A DNA stretch of 64,000 nucleotides from CAZFUY01 sp964522445 (GTDB lineage: Bacteria; Pseudomonadota; Gammaproteobacteria; SZUA-229): contig CAZFUY010000001.1 in assembly GCA_964522445.1 (NCBI GenBank), positions 1 to 64,000 on the forward strand. The letters run 5' to 3'. This document shows positions 45,737 through 54,691 of the stretch, one piece after another. Positions within the stretch are counted from its first letter, which is position 1. Each line of letters starts with the position of its first letter. The translations under genes were made by a program, and so were the position numbers. Under the pieces are notes generated by a model. It worked only from the letters and a program-made list of their open reading frames with translations, did not search any database and had not been told where the DNA came from.

Positions 45737-46330
45737 TTATTTTTGAGCAGCATAAAAATTTAATAATTGTTCAATGCCCTGCTGTCCCATCTGCTTATGA
45801 ATCTTGCGTAGCTTGAGTAGCATCTTGGTGGGTATTTCGCGTTTTCCACTTAAAATATCGGCAATGGTGTAACGTAAATAAGGTGTTTTCTGACCAGCTA
45901 AAATACCGGCATCATCATCTGAAGCACGGCCACCATCTTCATGGCATTTTTCACAATTATCTGCATGTATTTTTTTGCCCTTTTCAACTAAAGCAGTAGT
46001 GTGTTTTTGAGTTGTAGGGATTAAAGTCTGGCTGGAAAAAAACTCAGACATAAGTTCTATTTGTTCCTCACTGTAGCCTTTGGCTATTCTGTTCATTATT
46101 GTTGCTGGGCGCTCATCTTCTTTAAAGGCTTCCATTGCATCGATAAAGTAATCGGGGGAAATACCTGCAATACTGGGTGTTGCAGGCCCCTGACTAGAGC
46201 CGTTATGGCCATGGCAGGCTGCGCAGGCATTGGTCAGCATAGTGGCTTCAGTTGGTGCTTGTGCGTTTACAGTAAGACTAAACAATATGCCTGTTATAAA
46301 GCTTATTGAGTAAAAAATTTTACACGTCAT
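45737..46330 (-). CDS. fccA: Flavocytochrome c sulfide dehydrogenase, dihaem subunit FccA
   Basis: The 197-residue cytochrome has a signal peptide (cleavage near VNAQAP) and two haem sites: CAACH and CEKCH. Its two-domain layout and place just before fccB identify it as the electron-accepting subunit that takes electrons from FAD of FccB. The downstream GQKTPYLRYT stretch is typical of the second domain. Confidence 0.92.
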   Translation of the reverse strand: MTCKIFYSISFITGILFSLTVNAQAPTEATMLTNACAACHGHNGSSQGPATPSIAGISPDYFIDAMEAFKEDERPATIMNRIAKGYSEEQIELMSEFFSSQTLIPTTQKHTTALVEKGKKIHADNCEKCHEDGGRASDDDAGILAGQKTPYLRYTIADILSGKREIPTKMLLKLRKIHKQMGQQGIEQLLNFYAAQK

Positions 46331-46533
46331 ATTGTGTTTGCCCTTTGTTGTGCCGGTTTAGTTTTATTTCAATACCAAATTGTGATTTTCCCCAGGTATT
46401 AACTGTAAAAAATCATAGCTATTCATCTTGGTTATTTTAGCTTAAAGAGTCATTGTTGTAGGTCAAAAAAATTAGTTGCTTTTAGCTGCTATAAATTAGT
46501 CTGTTGTTTTGATAATTCCCATAAGGAAAGTTT

Positions 46534-46593
46534 ATGTATAAATTAACAATACTTGCGCTGACGCAAAGTATATTAGCAAATACTAATATATAA
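46534..46593 (+). CDS. Possible small ORF or leader peptide (19 residues)
   Basis: In the 327-base gap 46331-46657, a reading frame of 19 codons starts at ATG 46534, preceded by AAGGAAAG, and encodes a hydrophobic peptide starting MYKLTILALTQ. A second seven-codon frame (46619-46642) with AAGAGG upstream follows, then the DUF302 gene. Either could be a leader peptide or a decayed gene; neither has coding statistics to prove it. Nothing else is seen in the gap. Confidence 0.25.
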   Translation: MYKLTILALTQSILANTNI

Positions 46594-46657
46594 GTTATAG
46601 CTAAGAGGTAAATAAATTATGAAGATCTTAATCCTTAACTGATAGAGGAGAGTAGCC

Positions 46658-47203
46658 ATGATGAAGTCAGTGGTTAGTTTTATAGGCGGGATAGTGTTTA
46701 CGGGTGTAGTGGCCTGGAATATGGCAGGTAGCATGATGCTAAGAGAAGTTGAAAGTCCTTTTGGTGTGGAAGAAACCGCCGCACGTATTCAAAGGAATAT
46801 TCAGTCTTTATCTGGTAACGGCTGGTCATTATCTGGTTTGCGCAATCCTGCTCGTGCAGTAGCTAATTCGGGCACTAATGTACCGCCTGTGTTGTTAATT
46901 GAAGCGTGTAGTACCAAATACTCAGGCCCTATTCTGAAAGGTGATGAAACACGTATTCTTTCTATTCTTATGCCATGCACTATTACTGTTTATAAGAAAG
47001 ATGATGGCAAGACATATGTTGGTCTAATGAACTCAGCGCTTATGGGGCGCATGTTTGGCCCCCTGGTGGGTGAAATTATGGGTGAAGTGGCTAAGGATCA
47101 AAAAGTATTTGTAACCTTTGATCCTAAAAAACCTGCACCACCATTAATCAAGATCCGCCCTGGTGGCGGTGGTGCGGGTGGTAAGGCAGCGGATGGTTGC
47201 TAA
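46658..47203 (+). CDS. DUF302-family protein
   Basis: The 181-residue protein has an N-terminal membrane segment (about 5-24) and a DUF302-type body (VESPFGVEETAARIQRNIQ, MPCTITVYKKDDGKTYVGLMN, MGRMFGPLVG). The C-terminus is rich in Gly and ends in Cys. DUF302 proteins are often found beside cytochrome or thiol enzymes; their role is unknown. GAGGAGAG before ATG 46658 is a strong ribosome site. It heads a unit with the octahaem cytochrome gene 38 bases downstream. Confidence 0.82.
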   Translation: MMKSVVSFIGGIVFTGVVAWNMAGSMMLREVESPFGVEETAARIQRNIQSLSGNGWSLSGLRNPARAVANSGTNVPPVLLIEACSTKYSGPILKGDETRILSILMPCTITVYKKDDGKTYVGLMNSALMGRMFGPLVGEIMGEVAKDQKVFVTFDPKKPAPPLIKIRPGGGGAGGKAADGC

Positions 47204-47241
47204 AACTCACATCAACCCAGATTATTCCATGAGGAGGCAAT

Positions 47242-48906
47242 ATGTCTAAGCAAATTAACAAAGGCTCTGTGTTTGCAACAGCTTTTGTCATGAGTCTGGC
47301 ATTTATTGGGTCTACACAGGCCAGTACAGATGCCAGCACAACTGACAAAACTGTAAGCGGGGCAATAGATGTGTTCGGGATTGCTGCTGATACACCAGCA
47401 AAAAAATCTACCGCAGATCATTCCAGGTTTAAAGAGCTGCAGGTAAATTTTAAAAGCGGCCCTGAAGTCACAAAGGCCTGTTTGACCTGCCATACCGAGG
47501 CAGCCAAACAGTTACATAAAACAAAACACTGGAGCTGGGATTACATTAATGGAGATACCAAACAGCATTTAGGTAAGAAGAATGTCATCAATAATTTCTG
47601 TACTTCAGTGCCATCTAACTACAAATTCTGCTCAGCATGTCATATTGGTTATGGATGGAAAGATGACAAGTTTGATTTTGCTGTAGAAGAAAATGTAGAT
47701 TGTGTGGTTTGTCATGACACCACTGGCAGCTATAAAAAACTGCCAGGACTTGCGGGTCATCCAAATTACAAAACGATTGAATGGCCACCTCATTCAGGTA
47801 AATTCAGGCCACCAACAGATCTGAAACGTGTCGCTCAGAATGTGGGTAAAACCAGCCGTGCAAGCTGTGGCGCATGTCATTTTAGAGGTGGCGGTGGTGA
47901 TGCAGTGAAGCATGGTGATCTGGATAGTTCATTAACTAATCCATCTCGTTATCTTGATGTTCACATGGATGCCAAAGGTCTTAACTTCTCATGTGCAAAA
48001 TGTCATACCAGTGACCAGCATGAAGTTGCCGGTAGTCGTTATCAGCCCACTGCCGCTGATGAGCAGGGTGTAATAACTCGTGGCAGTAAAGATGAGCGTA
48101 ATGCAGCTACCTGTGTAGCCTGTCATGGCAATGAGCCTCATCCAGAAAAAGCAGCAAAAATGAATGAGCATACTGACAAGCTGGCTTGCCAGACATGCCA
48201 TATTCCTGCTTTTGCGCGGGGTAATAAGCACACAAAGATGAGCTGGGACTGGTCAACTTTAGGTGATCTGGATGAACAGGGGCATCGCAAACGTATCTGG
48301 GGTTCAGATGGCATGGTTAAGTATGATAGTAAAAAAGGAAGCTTTACTCATGACCGTTATGTGATTCCTGAATATCAGTGGTTCAATGGTGAAGTTGAGT
48401 TTACTTTGGCGGATACCGTGTTTGATCCGAATGAAATATTGAAAATCAACTCATTCAAAGGCAGTGCAGAAGATGGTAAATCTCGCATATGGCCAACCAA
48501 AGTATTCCGTGGCAAACAAATGTATGACAAGGTTAAAAATACATTAGTGGTAACCAGTTTGTCCGATGATCCTGATACTGCATTATGGAAAAACTACGAC
48601 ATCAAAAAAGCAGTTGAATTTGGAATGAAAAGTGTAGGCAGAGAATTCAGTGGAGAAGTGGGCTGGATTGAAACTGAAATGAGCTGGCCTATAACTCACA
48701 TGGTTGCTCCTAAGGAAGATGCCGTTGAATGTCATCAGTGCCATCGTGACGGTGGTCGTTTAAAAGATATTAAAGGTATTTATATTCCAGGAGCTAACAA
48801 CACACCGCTGCTTGATAAATTAGGTTTTGGTGCAGCATTGCTTACATTAATCGGTGTGTTATTCCATGGTTTGATTCGTGTTCTTATGCATAAGAGAGGA
48901 GGGTAA
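47242..48906 (+). CDS. Octahaem c-type cytochrome, tetrathionate reductase (OTR) family
   Basis: The 554-residue periplasmic protein has a signal peptide and exactly eight CXXCH haem sites: CLTCH, CSACH, CVVCH, CGACH, CAKCH, CVACH, CQTCH and CHQCH. Haem number and spacing match Shewanella OTR, which reduces tetrathionate, nitrite and hydroxylamine in vitro; the natural substrate is unclear. A C-terminal membrane helix (about 520-545) is present, so it is tied to the membrane. The next gene encodes its likely cytochrome b partner. The gene ends 4 bases before that ATG. Confidence 0.9.
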   Translation: MSKQINKGSVFATAFVMSLAFIGSTQASTDASTTDKTVSGAIDVFGIAADTPAKKSTADHSRFKELQVNFKSGPEVTKACLTCHTEAAKQLHKTKHWSWDYINGDTKQHLGKKNVINNFCTSVPSNYKFCSACHIGYGWKDDKFDFAVEENVDCVVCHDTTGSYKKLPGLAGHPNYKTIEWPPHSGKFRPPTDLKRVAQNVGKTSRASCGACHFRGGGGDAVKHGDLDSSLTNPSRYLDVHMDAKGLNFSCAKCHTSDQHEVAGSRYQPTAADEQGVITRGSKDERNAATCVACHGNEPHPEKAAKMNEHTDKLACQTCHIPAFARGNKHTKMSWDWSTLGDLDEQGHRKRIWGSDGMVKYDSKKGSFTHDRYVIPEYQWFNGEVEFTLADTVFDPNEILKINSFKGSAEDGKSRIWPTKVFRGKQMYDKVKNTLVVTSLSDDPDTALWKNYDIKKAVEFGMKSVGREFSGEVGWIETEMSWPITHMVAPKEDAVECHQCHRDGGRLKDIKGIYIPGANNTPLLDKLGFGAALLTLIGVLFHGLIRVLMHKRGG

Positions 48907-48910
48907 GACA

Positions 48911-49507
48911 ATGGCTGAAAGAATTTATATATTCAAACGGTTTGAACGTTTCTGGCATTGGGCTCAGGCTCTGCTTATCATTATTATGCTGATAACAGGT
49001 TTTGAAGTTCATGGAAGTTACACCCTCTTTGGATTTGAAGATGCGGTGCAATATCACACCATTGCCGCATGGACGCTGGTTAGTTTATGGGTGTTTGCTG
49101 TGTTCTGGCATTTCACAACAGGAGAGTGGAAACAATATATTCCAACGCTGGAAAAAGTGGATGCAATGATGAAGTATTACTTAACAGGCATCTTCACTGA
49201 TGCACCCCATCCTGTTAAACAAACCACATTAAGTAAACATAATCCTCTGCAAAGACTGGCTTACCTGTTTGTATTAATGATGATCAACCCATTAATCTGG
49301 ACAACAGGCTGGTTCTATCTGTTTTACAGTTCATGGGAAGGCTGGGGACTGGGATGGTTGAGTCTGGAATGGGTTGCCTTTTTTCATGTGATAGCGGCAT
49401 TTATGATGCTGATATTTCTAATTGCACATGTCTATCTGGGAACAGCAGGCCATACAGTAACTTCACATATAAAAGCAATGATTACTGGTTGGGAAGAAGT
49501 GGATTAA
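48911..49507 (+). CDS. Cytochrome b561-type membrane subunit (partner of the octahaem cytochrome)
   Basis: The 198-residue protein has four to five membrane helices and His residues placed for two b haems (RFWHWAQALL, VFWHFTTG, FFHVIAAF, IAHVYLG). It is of the cytochrome b561/NiFe-hydrogenase-like or formate dehydrogenase gamma type. It would oxidise quinol and feed the octahaem cytochrome. GAGGAGGG precedes the ATG at 48911; an in-frame extension into the upstream gene is rejected. Confidence 0.85.
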   Translation: MAERIYIFKRFERFWHWAQALLIIIMLITGFEVHGSYTLFGFEDAVQYHTIAAWTLVSLWVFAVFWHFTTGEWKQYIPTLEKVDAMMKYYLTGIFTDAPHPVKQTTLSKHNPLQRLAYLFVLMMINPLIWTTGWFYLFYSSWEGWGLGWLSLEWVAFFHVIAAFMMLIFLIAHVYLGTAGHTVTSHIKAMITGWEEVD

Positions 49508-49513
49508 TAAAGG

Positions 49514-49556
49514 TATATCCCCTCCCTCTTTACGAGGGAGGGTTAGGGGGGAGGAT
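49514..49556. repeat. GC-rich palindromic repeat
   Basis: CCCTCCCTC (49520-49528) pairs with GAGGGAGGG (49534-49542) around TTTAC, with weaker outer pairing (TATCCCC to GGGGAGGATA). This CCCTCCC...GGGTTAGGGG motif is a common intergenic repeat. Confidence 0.65.
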
Positions 49557-49579
49557 ACTAAGTAACCGGAAAATAAAAT

Positions 49580-50431
49580 ATGAAATTAATTTTAAAAGTA
49601 CTGTTAGTGCTATTAATAATAAATAATGTATTTGCAAATAACAGGGAAGATTCTATTCCTCATGTCTCAAAAAAAGCACAGGATAGTTTTCAGTTTGATT
49701 ATGCCTATGCAGATTTACACAGGGCATTTGCTATAGCGCCCGGTGGAGCATGGTCATGGAGCTCGGGCAGCCCAACGGTTGAAGATGCAAAAAAAACAGC
49801 GCTGGAAAAATGTAATTCCTATACACAGCAAACCTGTATTTTATATGCGGTTGATAACGAATTAACTTTTAACAGACAGCAATGGTACAGATTATGGGGG
49901 CCATATAAAACAGAACAACAGGCAAAAAAATCACAGCGGGGTGTAAAAAATGGCCAGATTTTCCCCAATCTGGAATATAAAGATTTAAATGGAAAAAAGA
50001 AATCTATACACGACCTAAAAGATAAAGTGGTATTTGTGCATTTATGGGGATGCTGGTGTCCTTCATGTAAATATGAATTTGCATCATTAATTGATATGTA
50101 CAGAATTTTAAAAGATATTGCAGGTGATCAGGTTGAGTTTGTAATTTTACAGGCAAGAGAGCCAATAGAAGATGCGTTAAGATGGGCGAAATCAAGAGGC
50201 TTTGATGCTCTGCCATTATCTGACTCAGGTGTAAAAAATGAAGATGACAAAGAGTTTCGCTTAAAAGGGGGAGGAAGAATTGCTGATAGAGAAATAGCGA
50301 AAGTTTTTCCTGCCAGTTATGTTTTAGATAAGCAGGGTGTTATTGTTTTTTCTCATATGGGTTCGATTTCTAACTGGACTGAATTTGTGCCGTTTATTAA
50401 TGACGTTGTAAAAAACTCAGGGAAAGATTAG
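49580..50431 (+). CDS. Secreted TlpA-like thioredoxin with DUF4189-like N-terminal domain
   Basis: The 283-residue protein has a signal peptide, then a domain of about 70 residues (RAFAIAPGGAWSWSSG, a CNSYTQQTC pair) that resembles DUF4189. A linker follows, then a thioredoxin fold with active site CWCPSC (WGCWCPSCKYE) and probable cis-Pro segment VFPASYVLD. TlpA-like proteins reduce or oxidise cysteines of exported proteins, for example in cytochrome maturation. Its place after the cytochrome genes suits such a role, but the partner is unknown. Confidence 0.82.
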   Translation: MKLILKVLLVLLIINNVFANNREDSIPHVSKKAQDSFQFDYAYADLHRAFAIAPGGAWSWSSGSPTVEDAKKTALEKCNSYTQQTCILYAVDNELTFNRQQWYRLWGPYKTEQQAKKSQRGVKNGQIFPNLEYKDLNGKKKSIHDLKDKVVFVHLWGCWCPSCKYEFASLIDMYRILKDIAGDQVEFVILQAREPIEDALRWAKSRGFDALPLSDSGVKNEDDKEFRLKGGGRIADREIAKVFPASYVLDKQGVIVFSHMGSISNWTEFVPFINDVVKNSGKD

Positions 50432-50443
50432 AGTATTCCTGGC

Positions 50444-50818
50444 TTAATTCATGTTGTTTTTTAATAACCATGTTTCAGCTTTTTCTACATGGTCAAAATG
50501 TAGCAATTCAATTCCTTTAAGGTTTAGCATGTTTTCCAGAATCGTATTTTTATTATTTAAACTGGGAGTAACAACGGCGATTCTCCAATTGCTCTCTACT
50601 AATCGGGAAAGACTATCGCCTATTAAAAGTATTGACTCCATAGTTAAAGTTTCAGTTAACCATTGTTTTGCTTTTATTAAAATCCGAGTATTTTTGTGAG
50701 CCTGTTGTAGAAGATGAGCCTGAAAAGTCATTAGCTTTAGAGAATTAATATCCCAGTCATCTAACAGATCAATTGTTAAAAAGCGGCCGCATTGCGAAAG
50801 AGACAGATCATTAGTCAT
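50444..50818 (-). CDS. Small STAS/SpoIIAA-like protein
   Basis: The 124-residue product has a beta-alpha pattern with RIAVVTPSLNNK and a final HFDHVEKAETWL helix, similar in scale to SpoIIAA-like (PF11964-type) proteins. That fold assignment is tentative. Its ATG overlaps the stop of the response regulator gene (ATGA at 50815-50818), so the two are translationally coupled and probably act together, for instance as an output or anti-factor. Confidence 0.6.
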   Translation of the reverse strand: MTNDLSLSQCGRFLTIDLLDDWDINSLKLMTFQAHLLQQAHKNTRILIKAKQWLTETLTMESILLIGDSLSRLVESNWRIAVVTPSLNNKNTILENMLNLKGIELLHFDHVEKAETWLLKNNMN

Positions 50819-51597
50819 CGTAATTGCTCTTTTTCTTTCTCCAGATATTTTTTAAATATTCGGCTGAAATGAGCTACATCCTTATAGCCGACCATGGCTG
50901 TAATTTCTTTTGTGGTATAGCCTTTCTGGTTCAGACTTTTTGCATAATTCATTCGCAAACCAAAAATATAACTGCTGCAGGAACAGTTAAGATATTTTTT
51001 TACTTTTCGTTGTAGCTGGCGTTTGCTGTGAGCCATTTCATGAGCAAGATTATCAACAGAAAATTCGCCTTCCTGGATTAATGTTTCAGAGATTTCTTTT
51101 AGTTTTTCCAGGAACTGCTGTTCTTTGCTTGGTAAACCGCTGCTGATAGTTGTATCACCAGAAACAAAATGATTACGACACCAGTTGATTATACGTTGAC
51201 GGTTTTTGAGTTGAGCTTTGACTCTAACCAGTAATTCATTATTTAAAAAAGGTTTGGAAATGTAGTCATCAGCGCCAAGTTCCAGCCCTGCAATAATATC
51301 TTTCTCTGTATCAAGTGATGAGATCACTAAAATAGGGATATGAGCCGTTAATTCGTCCTGTTTTAAGGTTTCTAAAATTTTTAGCCCACTGCCATCGGGT
51401 AGTTTTATATCACACAGGATTAGATCAGGGAGATCCAGATAGGATTTTTCGAGAGCGCTCTCGACTGTTTCGGCAATACTAACAGAGTAGTAAGGAGATA
51501 AAATTTCTGAGAGCAGCATTGACATCATGCTTTCATCCTCAACAATCAGGATACATGTCTGCATTTCTTTTTTCTTGTTTTGCCCATCAAGAAGCAT
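50815..51597 (-). CDS. Response regulator with AraC-type DNA-binding domain
   Basis: The 260-residue protein has a receiver domain (phosphoacceptor Asp in LILCDIKLPDG; Lys in YISKPF; acidic VEDES pair) and a C-terminal AraC/XylS helix-turn-helix region (VDNLAHEMAHSKRQLQRKVKKY and TTKEITAMVGYKDVAHFSRIFKKY). No histidine kinase gene is in the window. ATG 51597 has AAGGA upstream; the alternative Met at residue 12 has a weaker site. Confidence 0.88.
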   Translation of the reverse strand: MLLDGQNKKKEMQTCILIVEDESMMSMLLSEILSPYYSVSIAETVESALEKSYLDLPDLILCDIKLPDGSGLKILETLKQDELTAHIPILVISSLDTEKDIIAGLELGADDYISKPFLNNELLVRVKAQLKNRQRIINWCRNHFVSGDTTISSGLPSKEQQFLEKLKEISETLIQEGEFSVDNLAHEMAHSKRQLQRKVKKYLNCSCSSYIFGLRMNYAKSLNQKGYTTKEITAMVGYKDVAHFSRIFKKYLEKEKEQLR

Positions 51598-51991
51598 TAA
51601 ATCATCCTTTTCACTTCTAGTGATGATCAGTTCTTTAAATTAATTAAGAGTTACGGAAACTACACTAAAACTCACAAAATTTAGAGTGATTTATTCACAT
51701 TGGCACAATATCCCTTAATTCTGTCATCTTATTCTAAAACAACACTGAATTTCTTAATAAATTCAATTAGATATATTATTGCAGGTATTATATTTTATAG
51801 TGTTGCATGTTTATGCTTATGTTTTAAATCAAAAAATAATAAGCAGTAAATTTACTTGCGTTATTTGCGATTTATCTATTAATGTTATTGATTGCAGGTA
51901 TTAAAAACAGCCAGTTATTAGAAGCTGGTTTTATCTGGGATTTTCTGAAAATAAGTGTGTATGTATGAAATATATGGATCAGGCAGAATTA
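51598..51991. other. Intergenic region, AT-rich, one weak terminator
   Basis: No ORF or RNA gene is apparent. A hairpin CCAGTT/AGCTGG (51911-51928) with five T on the minus strand side probably terminates the ETF-QO transcript. The half towards the response regulator should contain its promoter, but no clear site stands out. Confidence 0.4.
51902..51929 (-). terminator. Possible terminator of the ETF-QO transcript
   Basis: Minus-strand stem AGCTGG-like/CCAG arms (51923-51928 with 51911-51916, one G-T pair), 6-base loop, then CTGTTTTTAA. Confidence 0.45.
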
Positions 51992-53635
51992 TTACATATT
52001 AGGGTAATTAGGCCCTCCACCTCCTTCAGGTGTTAGCCAGACAATATTTCCTGTTGGGTCTTTAATATCACAGGTTTTACAATGTAAGCAGTTTTGAGCA
52101 TTAATCTGTAATTTTGGTGTCCCATCCTCTTCTATTAACTCATAAACCCCTGCAGGGCAATAACATAACTCGGGCATATTATATTTTTCCAGATTAACCT
52201 GAATTGGAATATTTTTATCTTTTAGTTTGAGATGTACAGGTTGATCTTCTTCATGGCTGGTATTTGAAATAAATACAGAACTTAATCGATCAAAACTTAT
52301 TATGCCGTCAGGTTTTGGATAGTTAATGGCTTTTGTTTTTGTGCTGGTTTTTAGCTGTTCACGATCTTTTCCGTGATGATGCAATGTCCATGGTGCTTTT
52401 CCGCGTAATAGTTTGAGATCAATTCCAGTATGAAGTGTGCCACCCCATAGGCCCCACTTTGAGAAAGCAGGTCTAAAGTTTCTTGCCAGTTTTAGTTCTT
52501 TATAAAGCCAGGATTTTTTTAATTCCTGTGGGTAGTTTTCTAATAGATCATGGCTGCGGTTTTCTTCAAGCGCAGTAAAAATAGATTCTGCTGCAAGCAT
52601 TCCGCTTTTCATGGCTGTGTGTATGCCTTTTATTTTAGAGACGTTAAGAAATCCTGCACTACAGCCAATTAACGCGCCACCGGGGAAAATTAAATCAGGT
52701 ATTGACTGTAAGCCGCCTTCATTTAGCGCTCGTGCTCCGTATGCAATTCGTTCCCCTCCCTCAAATACTTTTTTAATAGCAGGGTGAGTTTTAAATCGTT
52801 GGAACTCTTCATAGGGTGATATATGAGGGTTGCTGTAATCCAGACCTAATACAAAACCAACAGCTACCTGACTATCTTCCATGTGATAAATAAAAGCACC
52901 GCCGTAAGTGTCACTTGTAAGTGGCCAGCCAGCGGAGTGAGTAATTAATCCTGGTTGATGATTTTCTGGTTTTACTTTCCATAATTCTTTTATGCCAATG
53001 CCGTAAGTTTGTGGATCACAATGACTACGAAGATTAAATTTTGTTATAAGTTGTTCAGAGAGTGAACCACGACAGCCTTCAGAAAACAGGGTGTATTTTG
53101 CATGTAATTCTATGCCGGGTTCAAAACCAGGTTTTTTTTCACCTTTGGCATTTAATCCCATATCACCTGTTGCAATACCTTTAACCTGTCCATCTTCAGT
53201 GAATAATATTTCTGCGGCTGCAAAACCGGGATAAATTTCTACTTCTAATTCTTCGGCCTGTTTACCCAGCCAGCGACATAAATTGCCTAAACTAATAATA
53301 TAGTTTCCTTTGTTGTGCATCTGAGGTGGTAATGTCCAGCCAGGAACAGGTAAAGATAATTTTTCTGTCAGAATAACCATCTTCTCTTTTATTACGGGGG
53401 TATTAAGTGGTGCGCCAAGATGTTTCCAGTTGGGGAAAAGTTCATCTAATGCACGGGGTTCGATAATAGCGCCAGAAAGAATATGTGCGCCAATTTCAGA
53501 ACCTTTTTCAACTATGCAGACACTGATGTCTTTATTGTTTTTTTCTGCAAGCTGTTTTAAACGAATAGCTGCTGCTAACCCGGATGGGCCGCCACCAATA
53601 ATGACAACATCATAGGACATGGATTCACGTTCCAT
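51992..53635 (-). CDS. etfQO: Electron transfer flavoprotein-ubiquinone oxidoreductase
   Basis: The 547-residue membrane-associated enzyme takes electrons from ETF to the quinone pool. It has an FAD Rossmann start (VVIIGGGPSGLAAAIRL), the EKGSEIGAHILSGA segment and, near the C-terminus, the [4Fe-4S] site with Cys in YCPAGVYEL and NCLHCKTCDIKDP, ending in the family-typical GGGGPNYPNM. AGGAT lies before ATG 53635. It is the last gene of the beta-oxidation block, separated by a 125-base palindrome-bearing gap from etfA. Confidence 0.95.
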   Translation of the reverse strand: MERESMSYDVVIIGGGPSGLAAAIRLKQLAEKNNKDISVCIVEKGSEIGAHILSGAIIEPRALDELFPNWKHLGAPLNTPVIKEKMVILTEKLSLPVPGWTLPPQMHNKGNYIISLGNLCRWLGKQAEELEVEIYPGFAAAEILFTEDGQVKGIATGDMGLNAKGEKKPGFEPGIELHAKYTLFSEGCRGSLSEQLITKFNLRSHCDPQTYGIGIKELWKVKPENHQPGLITHSAGWPLTSDTYGGAFIYHMEDSQVAVGFVLGLDYSNPHISPYEEFQRFKTHPAIKKVFEGGERIAYGARALNEGGLQSIPDLIFPGGALIGCSAGFLNVSKIKGIHTAMKSGMLAAESIFTALEENRSHDLLENYPQELKKSWLYKELKLARNFRPAFSKWGLWGGTLHTGIDLKLLRGKAPWTLHHHGKDREQLKTSTKTKAINYPKPDGIISFDRLSSVFISNTSHEEDQPVHLKLKDKNIPIQVNLEKYNMPELCYCPAGVYELIEEDGTPKLQINAQNCLHCKTCDIKDPTGNIVWLTPEGGGGPNYPNM

Positions 53636-53668
53636 TTTTTATCCTCTTTCTTCTGATTTTTATTTTTT

Positions 53669-53742
53669 AGGTGTCGGAGTCAAAGTTATTTATTTTAATA
53701 CCAGGTCTGACATATTAGTGGCTAACTTTGACTCTGACACCT
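53669..53742. repeat. Inverted-repeat element with 20-bp arms
   Basis: AGGTGTCGGAGTCAAAGTTA (53669-53688) and its complement at 53723-53742 pair with one mismatch around a 34-base loop. The motif GGTGTCAGAGTCAAAGTT occurs as an intergenic repeat in other gammaproteobacteria by my recollection. It sits between etfA and the ETF-QO gene and may set their relative expression. Confidence 0.7.
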
Positions 53743-53760
53743 GCGGTACTTTTTATATGA

Positions 53761-54690
53761 TCACAATGCCTCTATTAATTCAGGTATAACATCAAATAAA
53801 TCAGCAACTAATCCATAATCAGCCACCTGAAAAATAGGCGCATCTTCATCTTTATTAATAGCAACAATAACTTTGCTTTCTTTCATACCGGCAATATGTT
53901 GAATAGCACCGCTTATGCCAACAGCAATATAAAGTTCAGGTGCGACAATTTTTCCGGTTTGTCCAACCTGAGAATCATTAGCTACATAACCCGCGTCAAC
54001 GGCTGCACGTGATGCACCAATAGCGCCATTAAGTTTATCGGCAACCGCTTCTAACAAAGCGAAGTTCTCTTTGCTGCCCATGCCTCGTCCACCGGATATA
54101 ACAACTCTAGCACTGGTTAATTCGGGGCGTTCTGATTTGCTTAGTTGATGATTTTCAAAACTGGACTTATCAAAACACTCACTGCTTTCAATTGCTTCTA
54201 TTGTTGCATTGCCTCCGTCTGCTGCGACTGCATCAAAAGCTGTTCCACGAATAGTAATAAGTTTTATCGCATCACTACTTTGGACAGTAGCCATAGCATT
54301 GCCTGCATAAATTGGACGAACAAAAGTGTCTTCTGATTCAATTGATGTAATATCAGATATCTGAGCTACATCGAGTAGTGCTGCAACACGCGGCATAAAA
54401 TTTTTGCCGGTGGTGGTTGCTGGTGTCAGTATATGGCTGTAACTATTAGCGAGCTGTTTAACTAATAGTGCCAGATTTTCAGCAAGTGCGTGTGCATATA
54501 ATTTGTTATCAGCAGTAATAACTTTGTTCACGCCTTCTATTTTTGAAGCAGCCTGATTTACTGCATCACAGTTTTCTCCAGCAACCAATATATGAATTTC
54601 ACTGCCTAACTTAAGCGCGGCGCCCACTGTATTAAGTGTTGATGATTTAAGCTGTGTATTATTATGTTCGGCTATTATAAGAATGGTCAT
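53761..54690 (-). CDS. etfA: Electron transfer flavoprotein alpha subunit
   Basis: The 309-residue subunit carries the FAD-binding C-terminal domain: [54 protein letters not shown] and [19 protein letters not shown]. It forms ETF with EtfB and carries electrons from acyl-CoA dehydrogenase to ETF-QO. One base separates it from etfB. Confidence 0.96.
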   Translation of the reverse strand: MTILIIAEHNNTQLKSSTLNTVGAALKLGSEIHILVAGENCDAVNQAASKIEGVNKVITADNKLYAHALAENLALLVKQLANSYSHILTPATTTGKNFMPRVAALLDVAQISDITSIESEDTFVRPIYAGNAMATVQSSDAIKLITIRGTAFDAVAADGGNATIEAIESSECFDKSSFENHQLSKSERPELTSARVVISGGRGMGSKENFALLEAVADKLNGAIGASRAAVDAGYVANDSQVGQTGKIVAPELYIAVGISGAIQHIAGMKESKVIVAINKDEDAPIFQVADYGLVADLFDVIPELIEAL

Positions 54691-54691
54691 T

